Shown piece after piece: positions 34,633 to 42,650 of a DNA stretch of 64,000 bases. A program made the translations under genes and the position numbers. Positions within the stretch are counted from its first letter, which is position 1, and every line of letters starts with the position of its first letter. This stretch comes from Paenibacillus sp. GP183 (lineage in GTDB: Bacteria > Bacillota > Bacilli > Paenibacillales > NBRC-103111): positions 62,001-126,000 of the forward strand of contig NZ_FNSW01000001.1 of the NCBI RefSeq assembly GCF_900104695.1. Direction: 5' to 3'. A model generated the notes under the pieces. It was not told where the DNA came from. It worked only from the letters and a program-made list of their open reading frames with translations, and searched no databases.

Positions 34633-35316
34633 ATGAGTGATTTTGATTTGAAAGAGCTTCCGAAATATATCGATCATACGCTGCTTAAGCCGGACGCTCT
34701 TAGTCCGGCAATAGATAATCTGTGTCAGGAAGCTATGAAGTACGGATTTTACAGTGTTTGTGTGAACAGCAGCTGGGTTGCTCATTGCCGTAAGGTATTG
34801 GCAGGCACACCTGTTAAGATTGCTGCTGTTGTTGGATTTCCATTAGGTGCCATGCTAAGTGAAGTAAAGGCGTTCGAAGCAGTCAAAGCTGTGGAGCATG
34901 GAGCTTCCGAGATTGATATGGTGCTGCCTGTCGGACTCTTGCTGGAAGGCAATCACGATGCAGTTCGCTCAGATATCAAACAGGTAGTAGATGCTGTCAA
35001 AGGCAAAGCCATAGTGAAGGTTATTATGGAAACCGGATTCTTGAATGAAGAGCAAAAGATTGCTGCTTGCAAGCTGTCTGAAGAAGCGGGCGCGCATTTT
35101 GTTAAGACCTCGACTGGCTTTGGACCGGGTGGCGCATCTGTTTCAGATGTGTCTTTAATGCGCCAACATGTATCGCCTTCGATTGGTGTAAAAGCTTCCG
35201 GCGGTGTAAGAGATCTGGAAACTGCGCTTCGCATGATTGAGGCGGGTGCGACTAGATTGGGCACAAGCTCGGGCGTGTCAATTATGAACGGTGTTGAAGG
35301 TGCTTCCAGCTACTGA
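34633..35316 (+). CDS. deoC: Deoxyribose-phosphate aldolase
   Basis: Splits 2-deoxyribose 5-phosphate into glyceraldehyde 3-phosphate and acetaldehyde in nucleoside catabolism. 227 residues: YIDHTLLKPDA at the N-terminus, VVGFPLGA, EIDMVLPVG, VKVIMETGFL, the Schiff-base lysine in FVKTSTGFGPGGA, and IGVKASGGVRDLE. The C-terminus overlaps the end of the convergent Na/Pi transporter gene by 35 bases. Confidence 0.95.
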   Translation: MSDFDLKELPKYIDHTLLKPDALSPAIDNLCQEAMKYGFYSVCVNSSWVAHCRKVLAGTPVKIAAVVGFPLGAMLSEVKAFEAVKAVEHGASEIDMVLPVGLLLEGNHDAVRSDIKQVVDAVKGKAIVKVIMETGFLNEEQKIAACKLSEEAGAHFVKTSTGFGPGGASVSDVSLMRQHVSPSIGVKASGGVRDLETALRMIEAGATRLGTSSGVSIMNGVEGASSY

Positions 35317-36295
35317 GGTAACAGAGCGGGAGCGCCAGCAGGGAGCTGATCACATTGAAGATCGTTTGGGATCTGGCAATTTGCGAAGCTGCTTCTCCGG
35401 TTGTGACGTCCGACAATTGGACAAGCTGGTGGATGAAGGGGTAAAAGAGCACAGCTCCTCCGACATTGAGGAGCACATGCGCCCACGCGACGAAGCGTCC
35501 GGCGCGCGTGCTCCCGAGCCCGGCGATGATCGCCGTTACGCAGGTGCCGACATTGGCCCCTATCGTGATGGCGACTCCGAGCTCGACGGAGATGCTCTGC
35601 ACCGCGGCGAGGCCCATGGCCATCGCGATCACGGCAGAGCTGCTGTGCACCAGAGCCGTCACGGCCGCTCCGGCGAGTACGCCCCACAGCAGGCTTTGCT
35701 GCGCTTGGTGCACGAACCAAACGAACAGTCCCCGGGACTGCAGGGCAGGCCCGATGGTTTGCATGATCTCGATGCCGAGCATCACGAGAGCAAAGCCTGT
35801 CACCGCAAGCGCGCCGAAGCGCACGCTGCGCAGCCAGTCCGGCCGCGCCGGAGAGACCGCCAACTCCAGCCGAGGTAACGGCTGCAGGTGCGGTTGTTCC
35901 GGCTCAGCCGGGACGAGCGAGGACGCCGTGAGCCACACGGCGGCACTCGCGAGCAGCAGCGGCACAGCGAAGCCGCCGCTGTAGAGGCCGAGCAGCTCGG
36001 TCGTGAGGCACGTGCCGATGTTCGTGCCGAGGATGATCCCGAGCGTGCGAGGAAAGCTGAGAGCGCCGGCGTTGACGAGGCCGATGGCGATCACGGTGAT
36101 GGCGGTGCTGCTCTGCAGCAGCGCAGTTAGAGCCGTGCCTGCGACCATGCCGCGCATGGGGGTTCGCGTGAACCTGTCGAGCCACAGGTGAAGATAGGGA
36201 CCGGCCCAGCGGTGAAGCGCGGATTCCATGAGCTTCATGCCGAAGAGAAAAATAATTAATCCCGCCAGCAATGGCAGGATGATGGAATGAATCAT
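35282..36295 (-). CDS. Na/Pi cotransporter family protein (NptA/YjbB type)
   Basis: Sodium-coupled phosphate transporter, 337 residues and about nine membrane helices. It has the two inverted PF02690 repeats with the QSS signatures: TALTALLQSSTAITVIAIG with GTNIGTCLTTELLG, and TALVHSSSAVIAMAMG with GANVGTCVTAIIAG. The PhoU-like C-terminal domain of longer relatives is absent. The start at 36295 (MIHSIILP) has AAGGAG about 12 bases upstream. Bases 35440-36200 are very GC-rich, unlike the neighbours, and produce long false frames on both strands. Confidence 0.88.
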   Translation of the reverse strand: MIHSIILPLLAGLIIFLFGMKLMESALHRWAGPYLHLWLDRFTRTPMRGMVAGTALTALLQSSTAITVIAIGLVNAGALSFPRTLGIILGTNIGTCLTTELLGLYSGGFAVPLLLASAAVWLTASSLVPAEPEQPHLQPLPRLELAVSPARPDWLRSVRFGALAVTGFALVMLGIEIMQTIGPALQSRGLFVWFVHQAQQSLLWGVLAGAAVTALVHSSSAVIAMAMGLAAVQSISVELGVAITIGANVGTCVTAIIAGLGSTRAGRFVAWAHVLLNVGGAVLFYPFIHQLVQLSDVTTGEAASQIARSQTIFNVISSLLALPLCYLSSWKHLQHRS

Positions 36296-36419
36296 GATTG
36301 GAGGGCTCCTTTCGGTCCGAAAGCTTGTTCCATCCAATATATGTATTCATGCTGACAGGCATGACAAGCAAGGAAGAGCCTCCGAGCCAAATTCGGTTTT
36401 AGAGAAGGAAGATCACGCG

Positions 36420-37787
36420 ATGGCAGCTGTATTTTTACATAAAAAACGCAAAGCAAGGCTGGAAGCCGGCCACCCCTGGGTATTCCGCGGCGAGATTGAG
36501 AAGATGGAAGGCGAAATAACGCCGGGCCAGGTCGTTTCGGTGCATAATCACCTGGGTCAATATTTGGCTACTGGTTATTTTAACGAAAAATCGCAGATAA
36601 CCGTGCGCATCGTTTCCTATCAACCCCTTGAGGAGTTGACGGCTGATTTTTTCAAAATCAGATTAACCCGCTGTGCCGAGCATCGCCGCAGGTTTCTGAA
36701 TAGCGCGGATGCTTATCGGCTGGTTTATGGCGAAGCTGACTTTCTGCCTGGGCTTATCGTGGATAAGTTCGGGGATGTACTGGTTGTTCAATTCCTGACG
36801 CTGGGAATGGACCGCTGCAAGGATATCATCGTCCAAGCGCTCGCGGAGCAATTCTCGCCAGCTGGTATTTATGAGCGAAGCGATGTTTCCGTGCGTGAGC
36901 TGGAGGGCTTGGAGCAAACGACCGGTGTTCTTTATGGGAAATGTCCGAGGCATGTAGATATTATCGAAAATGGTCTTCTCATTCGTGTAGATATCATGGA
37001 GGGCCAGAAGACGGGATATTTCTTCGATCAGAGAGAGAATCGTGCGGCGATTGAACCGTTAATAACCGGTTGGGGTAAGCGCGGCGGGATTGAGATCAAG
37101 GAAGTGGATCACGAAGGTACGGTGCAGCGTCTGCCTGTAAACGCCAATGGCAAGGTGGTGTCCTTTCCTTATTGGGATGGCGCCAACGTGCTGGAATGCT
37201 TTTCGCATACGGGAAGCTTTACCCTTCATGCCTGCAAATACGGAGCCAAAAAAGTAACTTGTCTGGATATTTCCGAGCATGCCATTGAAAGCGCAAGGGT
37301 AAACGTTCAGCTGAACGGCTTTGAGGATCGTGTGGAATTTGTCGTTGCGGATGCGTTTAACTATCTCAGAGAACAAGTCAAGGGCTTGGACGAGCGCAAA
37401 ATGCGTGCATCCGCAGGACAAGGCCAAACCAAAGTAGATACCTCCAAGCCGGTTAGCGAAGCTCGCACATGGGATGTCGTCATCCTTGACCCACCTGCCT
37501 TTGCCAAAAACAAAAGCGCCGTAGAGGGTGCCTGCCGAGGCTACAAGGATATCAACCTTCAAGGCATGAAGCTGGTCAATGAAGGCGGCTACCTGGTTAC
37601 TGCAAGCTGCTCGTATCATATCCATCCAGAGCTTTTCCTGAATACGATTCATGAAGCTGCGAAAGACGCGGGTAGAATATTGCGGCTGGTCGAATTCCGT
37701 GAAGCGGGCAAAGACCATCCCCGCATTCTCGGCGTCGATGAGGGCCATTATCTCAAATTTGCCATTTTCGAAGTGCGCAGCCGGTAA
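36420..37787 (+). CDS. rlmI: RlmI-type 23S rRNA cytosine-5 methyltransferase (class I SAM)
   Basis: 455 residues: N-terminal PUA domain (FLHKKRKARLEAGHPWVFRG), central domain (YRLVYGEADFLPGLIVDKFG), and a SAM fold with LECFSHTGSFTLHACKYGAK, VTCLDISEHAIE and DVVILDPPAFAKNKSAVEGA. Two insertions lengthen it over typical relatives of about 395: about residues 217-255 (KRGGIEIKEVDHEGTVQRLP and on) and 322-345 (ERKMRASAGQGQTKVDTSKP). The ATG at 36420 follows GAAGGAAG. It is divergent from the Na/Pi transporter gene. Confidence 0.88.
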   Translation: MAAVFLHKKRKARLEAGHPWVFRGEIEKMEGEITPGQVVSVHNHLGQYLATGYFNEKSQITVRIVSYQPLEELTADFFKIRLTRCAEHRRRFLNSADAYRLVYGEADFLPGLIVDKFGDVLVVQFLTLGMDRCKDIIVQALAEQFSPAGIYERSDVSVRELEGLEQTTGVLYGKCPRHVDIIENGLLIRVDIMEGQKTGYFFDQRENRAAIEPLITGWGKRGGIEIKEVDHEGTVQRLPVNANGKVVSFPYWDGANVLECFSHTGSFTLHACKYGAKKVTCLDISEHAIESARVNVQLNGFEDRVEFVVADAFNYLREQVKGLDERKMRASAGQGQTKVDTSKPVSEARTWDVVILDPPAFAKNKSAVEGACRGYKDINLQGMKLVNEGGYLVTASCSYHIHPELFLNTIHEAAKDAGRILRLVEFREAGKDHPRILGVDEGHYLKFAIFEVRSR

Positions 37788-37810
37788 CTGTTATTTGAAT
37801 AACAGAACAC

Positions 37811-37839
37811 TTGTACGTATTTAAAATAGCAGGTATAAT
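37811..37839 (+). promoter_or_regulatory. Consensus sigma-A promoter of the small toxin-like gene
   Basis: TTGTAC at 37811-37816, a 17-base spacer and TATAAT at 37834-37839. The transcript would start near 37846 and have a 50-base leader. Confidence 0.7.
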
Positions 37840-37895
37840 ATACCTACAATTGAATCTTGGGTGGGCGTGGTTTCCCTTCGAAAGGAGGTGATGCC

Positions 37896-37991
37896 ATGGA
37901 AGTAAAAGACGCATTATCAATCATGTTTCTTTTTGGCATGTTTATTATTGCTCAATTGACATACATCAGCAGTACCCATAAGAAAAAGTAA
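37896..37991 (+). CDS. Putative holin-like toxin (type I toxin-antitoxin candidate)
   Basis: 31 residues: MEVKDALSIMFLFGMFII, then AQLTYISSTHKKK. One membrane helix with a short acidic N-terminus and a lysine tail is the pattern of putative holin-like toxins (Hol_Tox, BsrG/TxpA class). A very strong AAAGGAGGTG site lies 6 bases before the ATG and partly pairs with CCTT in the leader (37875-37885), which would hide it. The leader (37856-37866) can pair with the 3' hairpin (37995-38005). No antisense RNA can be proven from sequence. Confidence 0.65.
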   Translation: MEVKDALSIMFLFGMFIIAQLTYISSTHKKK

Positions 37992-38029
37992 AAACCCACC
38001 CCAAGGTTGACCGCCAAAGGTGGGTTTTT
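37990..38029. terminator. Bidirectional terminator after the toxin-like gene
   Basis: 11-bp arms (AAAAACCCACC at 37990-38000, GGTGGGTTTTT at 38019-38029) carry A-runs and T-runs on the outside, so it can end transcripts from either side, including a possible antisense RNA. It overlaps the toxin stop codon. Confidence 0.8.
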
Positions 38030-38079
38030 GTCCTTTTGTAAGCTCAGAAGGGAAATCCCATCCAAGCCAATTGTCGTGG

Positions 38080-38109
38080 CCAAGTGTTAGTCGCACTTGG
38101 TCTTTTGTT
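38080..38109 (+). terminator. Second terminator-like hairpin before the HAD gene
   Basis: 7-bp stem CCAAGTG/CACTTGG with a 7-base loop, followed by TCTTTTGTT. Confidence 0.55.
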
Positions 38110-38172
38110 AAATAATAATACCATAAGAACAATAACGAGGCAATTATCAACTTATAATACCAGGAGAAATCA

Positions 38173-38892
38173 ATGAGACACAAGATTAAATACATTTTCT
38201 TTGATTGTATGGAAACCATTGTGGATTTACATGAGCTTCCATGTGAGAGTGATTATGCATTCTGGTCATTCTCCGGGTCCGGCGTGGAAACATACTGGGC
38301 GGATTTTAATGAATTTTTATTGTTGTATCTGGACTCAAAGAGAGAGCTTAACCATCGGATGAAACCGAATCAAGAATATGAATGGATAAAAAGGATGGAA
38401 GGTGTCGTTGAAAAAACTGCAACCATCCCGAGCAGCTCCAAACATGAGGCAGCGAAGCATTTATATGACCATTTTTGGCATACCTACAAGTCCAAGTGCT
38501 TCATTAAGGAGGATGTATTGGCTGTCTTATCTGATCTTGCAAAGCATTATAAGCTGGCCGTTGTCTCGAACTTCATGGTACAGGATGGGATTGAAGAGCT
38601 CTTGCAGTTGAACAAAGCCGATCATTTTTTTGAATTTATAGTTACTTCGATTAACAGCGGTTGGAGGAAGCCGTCTCCATTTATTTACCAAACAGCGCTG
38701 CAACATGCTGGATGCCAACCGGAAGAAATCCTGTTTGTCGGCGATGATTATGAGAATGATTATGTGCTTCCTTGGCGAGTAGGAATGAAGGCCATTTTTC
38801 TTGAGAAGGATTACAAAAACGCAGATATTCGAGTAAACGTGGATAAAATAAACAATTTCAGCGAATTAAAGGATATTTTATTAAGCAAGTAA
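38173..38892 (+). CDS. HAD-superfamily hydrolase with altered motif I
   Basis: 239 residues of the HAD-IA type. Motif I is FFD11-C-M13-E-T15: the nucleophile Asp is present but the second Asp of DxDxT is Met. Motif II is LAVVSNF, motif III the Lys in GWRKPSPFIYQ, and motif IV ILFVGDDYENDY. Loss of the general acid/base Asp is normal in haloacid dehalogenases and rare in phosphatases, so a non-phosphatase or weakly active role is possible. GGAG precedes the ATG. Confidence 0.82.
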   Translation: MRHKIKYIFFDCMETIVDLHELPCESDYAFWSFSGSGVETYWADFNEFLLLYLDSKRELNHRMKPNQEYEWIKRMEGVVEKTATIPSSSKHEAAKHLYDHFWHTYKSKCFIKEDVLAVLSDLAKHYKLAVVSNFMVQDGIEELLQLNKADHFFEFIVTSINSGWRKPSPFIYQTALQHAGCQPEEILFVGDDYENDYVLPWRVGMKAIFLEKDYKNADIRVNVDKINNFSELKDILLSK

Positions 38893-38982
38893 CTTTTATG
38901 CTTCTGAATCTGTCGAAAAAAGAGAGATCGAACTATGATAGAATTAAAGAATAGAAAAGATGATTGAGCAAGGAGGAACTCC

Positions 38983-41900
38983 ATGTCCATTCGATATATA
39001 ATCGGCAGAGCAGGAAGCGGTAAAAGCAAGCAATGCTTGGATGAAATCAGCTCCAAACTGATGGAGCAGCCGGATGGCTCACCGCTCATCCTGCTTGTGC
39101 CCGAGCAGGCCACCTTTCAAGCGGAGCATGTACTAGTTTCTTCACCAGAGCTGAGAGGGATGATTCGCGCGCAGGTACTCAGTTTTCACCGTCTTGCCTG
39201 GCGCGTTATGCAGGAGCAGGGAGGTACCGCGAGACTGCCCATAGACGATATTGGAAAGAAACTGCTTTTGTACGGCATTTTACATAAACGAAAAGATGAA
39301 CTCCGCTTGTTTCACAGCTCCACGGAACAGCTCGGCTTTGTGGATCGAGTCAACGAGCTGTTCACAGAGCTTAAGCGATATTGTGTAAGTGCGGATCGGC
39401 TTGAGGAGCATGAATTTAGAAAGGCTGAACTGTTAGGGGAAAGCAGACTCTTAACTGACAAGCTGCATGATCTCCGGCTGGTTTATAAGGAGTATGAGCA
39501 AGAGCTTTCACGCCAATATTTGGATGGCGAGGATTACTTGACGCTTCTGGCCGAGCAGCTCCAAGCATCCGACTATTTGCAAAATGCGGCGATTTGGATC
39601 GATGGCTTTCATGGCTTTACTCCTCAGGAGTTTGCAGTTTTGGAGCAGCTAATGCAGCATTGCAAGCAGGTCACAATTACTTTGTGTCTGGATCGTGCTT
39701 GGGAAGCGGGGGATGAGCCTGACGAGCTGGATGTTTTTCATCCAACGGCAAGAACACTGATTCAGCTTAAAGAGATCGCCGCCAGGCTGGGATCCGATGC
39801 ACCGGAGATCCTGTTATTGGATGCGCCAATGGCTCCGAGATTTGTAGATAGTCCCGCATTGCTTCATTTGGAGCAGGCATTTGAGCACAGAATCGGCGGG
39901 AGTAAGCATACATTTGAGATATCCAATACGGAACATCGCGCTCTGGCGGATCAGTTGGTCCTGAAGGAAGCCGTCAACCGCAGGGCGGAAGTGGATGGAG
40001 CCGTCAGGGATATCATGCGATTAGTCCAAAATGAAGGCGTTCGTTATCGCGATATTGCCATTATGGTAAGAAACATGGAAAGCTATAATGATTTGCTTCA
40101 CTCGACTTTGACGGATTATGAAATTCCGCATTTCTTTGACGAAAAGCGAACCGTACTGCATCATCCTCTGGTCGAATTTATTCGCTCTGCAATTGAGGTT
40201 GTGCAGCATAATTGGCATTATGATGCTGTTTTTCGCTGTGTGAAAACGGACTTGCTGGCGCCACTCACCGCAGCAGATAAGCTGGATGAACAACGAGCCA
40301 TGTTTGACCAACTGGAAAACTATGTGCTGGCTTTTGGGATTAGAGGTTCCAGATGGACGAATGGCAAGCCATGGACTTATCGATTAAAGGCAGGGCTGGA
40401 TTCGTCTGCAGACCAGACCTCCAATGTAGAGGACATCTATTTGCAGCAAATCCAGATTAGCCGTGACTGGGTTGTGAAGCCCATCCATGCCTTTGCGCTC
40501 GGATTGAAGCAATCCGAGACTGTGAAGCAGCAGGTAGAGTCACTCTTTCAGCTTTTGCAGGATGTTCAGGCAGCAGACAAGCTGGATGCATGGAGTCTTG
40601 CCGCACTTGTGGCAGGGAAGCCCGGTAAAGCCCGCGAACACGGACAATTGTGGAACAATGTCATGGATATGCTGGATCAGCTTGTGGAGACCATGGGGGA
40701 GCAAAAGGTCAGCTTCGAGTTATTTGCCGGTCTCCTGGATACAGGACTGGAAAGCATGAAACTGGGCTTGGTTCCGCCTTCAATGGATCAGGTTTTGATC
40801 GGAAGTATGGACCGCACTCGTTCAAGCGGGATCAAGTATGCATATTTGCTTGGCGTCAATGATGGTGTTATACCGGCTCAGATGCAGGAGAACGGTGTCC
40901 TGACGGAAGGGGAACGGGAGCTGCTGCAGCAGTCCGGACTGCCGATGGCGCATGGCAGCGAGCGCAAGCTGCTTGATGAGGCGTTTATCATTTACACCTC
41001 GCTCACCGTACCCAGCCAGCGTTTATGGCTCAGCTATCCGCTTGCCGATGAGGAAGGCAAGATGCTTTTGCCTTCGGAGCTCATCCGGCAAATTCGCTCG
41101 CTTTTTCCAACAATGAAACCTGATTTGCTCTATGCCGATCCTTCACCGGACATGGATGCCAGCGAACAATTTGACTATATCGCTCACCCCTCACAAGCTC
41201 TATCCTATATGGCTGTGCGCATGAAGCATTGGATGCAGGGCGGCCGAATGAACGAATTGTGGTGGGATGCGTACAATTGGTTTGCAGAGCGGCCGGAGTG
41301 GGCGCCAAGGCTGCAATCGATGGTAACAAGCCTGGTTTACACCAATCGTGAAACAAGCCTCAGTCCGAAGTCGAGCCAACTGCTGTACGGAACCCATTTA
41401 CGGGCCAGTGTTTCCAGAATGGAAAGATTTGTGGCCTGTCCGTTTTCTCATTTTGTTTCCCATGGCCTCAGGCTGCAGGAAAGACGGGTCTACAGACTGG
41501 ATGCGCCGGATATTGGCCAATTGTTCCACGCCGCAATCAGTGAGTTTGCCTTGCAACTTGGGCAGCAGCAGGTGGAATGGGGGTCCTTGTCCGAGGAAGC
41601 CATCATGGAGCGTTCTTCAGGCATCGTGGATGTTCTGGCTCCCAAGCTGCAGGGCGAGATCCTGCTTAGCTCCAGCCGGTTTCAGTATATAGCCCGAAAA
41701 TTAAAACAGGTTGTCGGGAAGACAGCCGTCATGCTTAGCGAACATGCGCGCCGCGGAGAATTTGTTCCACTGCGCCTCGAGATCGATTTCGGCCCGGGCA
41801 AAGAACTGCCGGCACTTGATTTGCAGCTGGATAATGGCTGTACGATGGAGATCATCGGCCGCATAGACCGTTTGGATTGTGCGGAAGGGGAACAAGGGAT

Positions 41901-42528
41901 TTTACTTCGAGTTATTGATTACAAATCCAGACAAACGAACCTGATCTTGTCCGATGTATACTATGGACTTTCGCTGCAAATGCTCACTTATTTGGACGTA
42001 GTCCTGACGCATGCGGAAAAATGGCTCGGTATTGAGGCATTCCCCGCCGGTGTGCTCTATTTTCATGTGCATAATCCGATGCTGCATTTAACTAACGCAA
42101 TTAATGCCGAAGAGGTCGAAAAAGCGCTGCGCAAGCGGTTCAAAATGAGAGGCCTCATTACAGCGGATGCGGATATTGTCCACCGCATGGATAATCATTT
42201 AAAACATACTCCAGGCCATTCCCAGTTATTACCGGTCGCGATGAAAAAAGACGGCAGCTTCTACAGCAGCTCATCTGTAGCCACAGCAGTGCAATGGGAT
42301 TCTCTTCGCAAGTATGTAAGATCGCAAATTATACAAATCGGAACAGGGATTACTGAAGGCCATGTGGAGATAGCTCCATATCGCATCGGGAAAAAGGCTG
42401 CTTGCCAGCAATGCTCGTACCGGTCCGTCTGCCAATTTGATCCGCTGTACGAGGGGAACGAAATGCGGGCATGGAAACAGCGCGGCAAGGAACAGGTTTG
42501 GACCGAGATAGAAGCTGTTGTTCGTTGA
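38983..42528 (+). CDS. addB: AddB, helicase-exonuclease subunit B
   Basis: With AddA forms the Firmicute RecBCD counterpart that resects double-strand breaks and recognises Chi. 1181 residues: Walker A GRAGSGKS (8-15) at the N-terminus, an inactivated helicase-like core, and a C-terminal RecB-type nuclease domain (about 790-1170) with IDYKSRQTN. The Fe-S cluster cysteines lie in VACPFSHFV and at the end in CQQCSYRSVCQF. AAGGAGG precedes the ATG. addA follows after 122 bases. Confidence 0.96.
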   Translation: MSIRYIIGRAGSGKSKQCLDEISSKLMEQPDGSPLILLVPEQATFQAEHVLVSSPELRGMIRAQVLSFHRLAWRVMQEQGGTARLPIDDIGKKLLLYGILHKRKDELRLFHSSTEQLGFVDRVNELFTELKRYCVSADRLEEHEFRKAELLGESRLLTDKLHDLRLVYKEYEQELSRQYLDGEDYLTLLAEQLQASDYLQNAAIWIDGFHGFTPQEFAVLEQLMQHCKQVTITLCLDRAWEAGDEPDELDVFHPTARTLIQLKEIAARLGSDAPEILLLDAPMAPRFVDSPALLHLEQAFEHRIGGSKHTFEISNTEHRALADQLVLKEAVNRRAEVDGAVRDIMRLVQNEGVRYRDIAIMVRNMESYNDLLHSTLTDYEIPHFFDEKRTVLHHPLVEFIRSAIEVVQHNWHYDAVFRCVKTDLLAPLTAADKLDEQRAMFDQLENYVLAFGIRGSRWTNGKPWTYRLKAGLDSSADQTSNVEDIYLQQIQISRDWVVKPIHAFALGLKQSETVKQQVESLFQLLQDVQAADKLDAWSLAALVAGKPGKAREHGQLWNNVMDMLDQLVETMGEQKVSFELFAGLLDTGLESMKLGLVPPSMDQVLIGSMDRTRSSGIKYAYLLGVNDGVIPAQMQENGVLTEGERELLQQSGLPMAHGSERKLLDEAFIIYTSLTVPSQRLWLSYPLADEEGKMLLPSELIRQIRSLFPTMKPDLLYADPSPDMDASEQFDYIAHPSQALSYMAVRMKHWMQGGRMNELWWDAYNWFAERPEWAPRLQSMVTSLVYTNRETSLSPKSSQLLYGTHLRASVSRMERFVACPFSHFVSHGLRLQERRVYRLDAPDIGQLFHAAISEFALQLGQQQVEWGSLSEEAIMERSSGIVDVLAPKLQGEILLSSSRFQYIARKLKQVVGKTAVMLSEHARRGEFVPLRLEIDFGPGKELPALDLQLDNGCTMEIIGRIDRLDCAEGEQGILLRVIDYKSRQTNLILSDVYYGLSLQMLTYLDVVLTHAEKWLGIEAFPAGVLYFHVHNPMLHLTNAINAEEVEKALRKRFKMRGLITADADIVHRMDNHLKHTPGHSQLLPVAMKKDGSFYSSSSVATAVQWDSLRKYVRSQIIQIGTGITEGHVEIAPYRIGKKAACQQCSYRSVCQFDPLYEGNEMRAWKQRGKEQVWTEIEAVVR

Positions 42529-42650
42529 TAAGAAGTATAATTTTTTTAAATTTATCTTGCTTAGCATCAACCTTGATAAACACGCTCGTCATGTAGGACG
42601 GTGTAGACGTTTATCCTTGAATAAACAACAGGAAGGAGGAACAAAGCAAA

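Noticed and set aside
35291-35984. Two long plus-strand frames (195 and 172 codons) in the Na/Pi transporter gene
   Set aside because: GC-rich antisense shadows of the transporter, which has complete family motifs on the minus strand.
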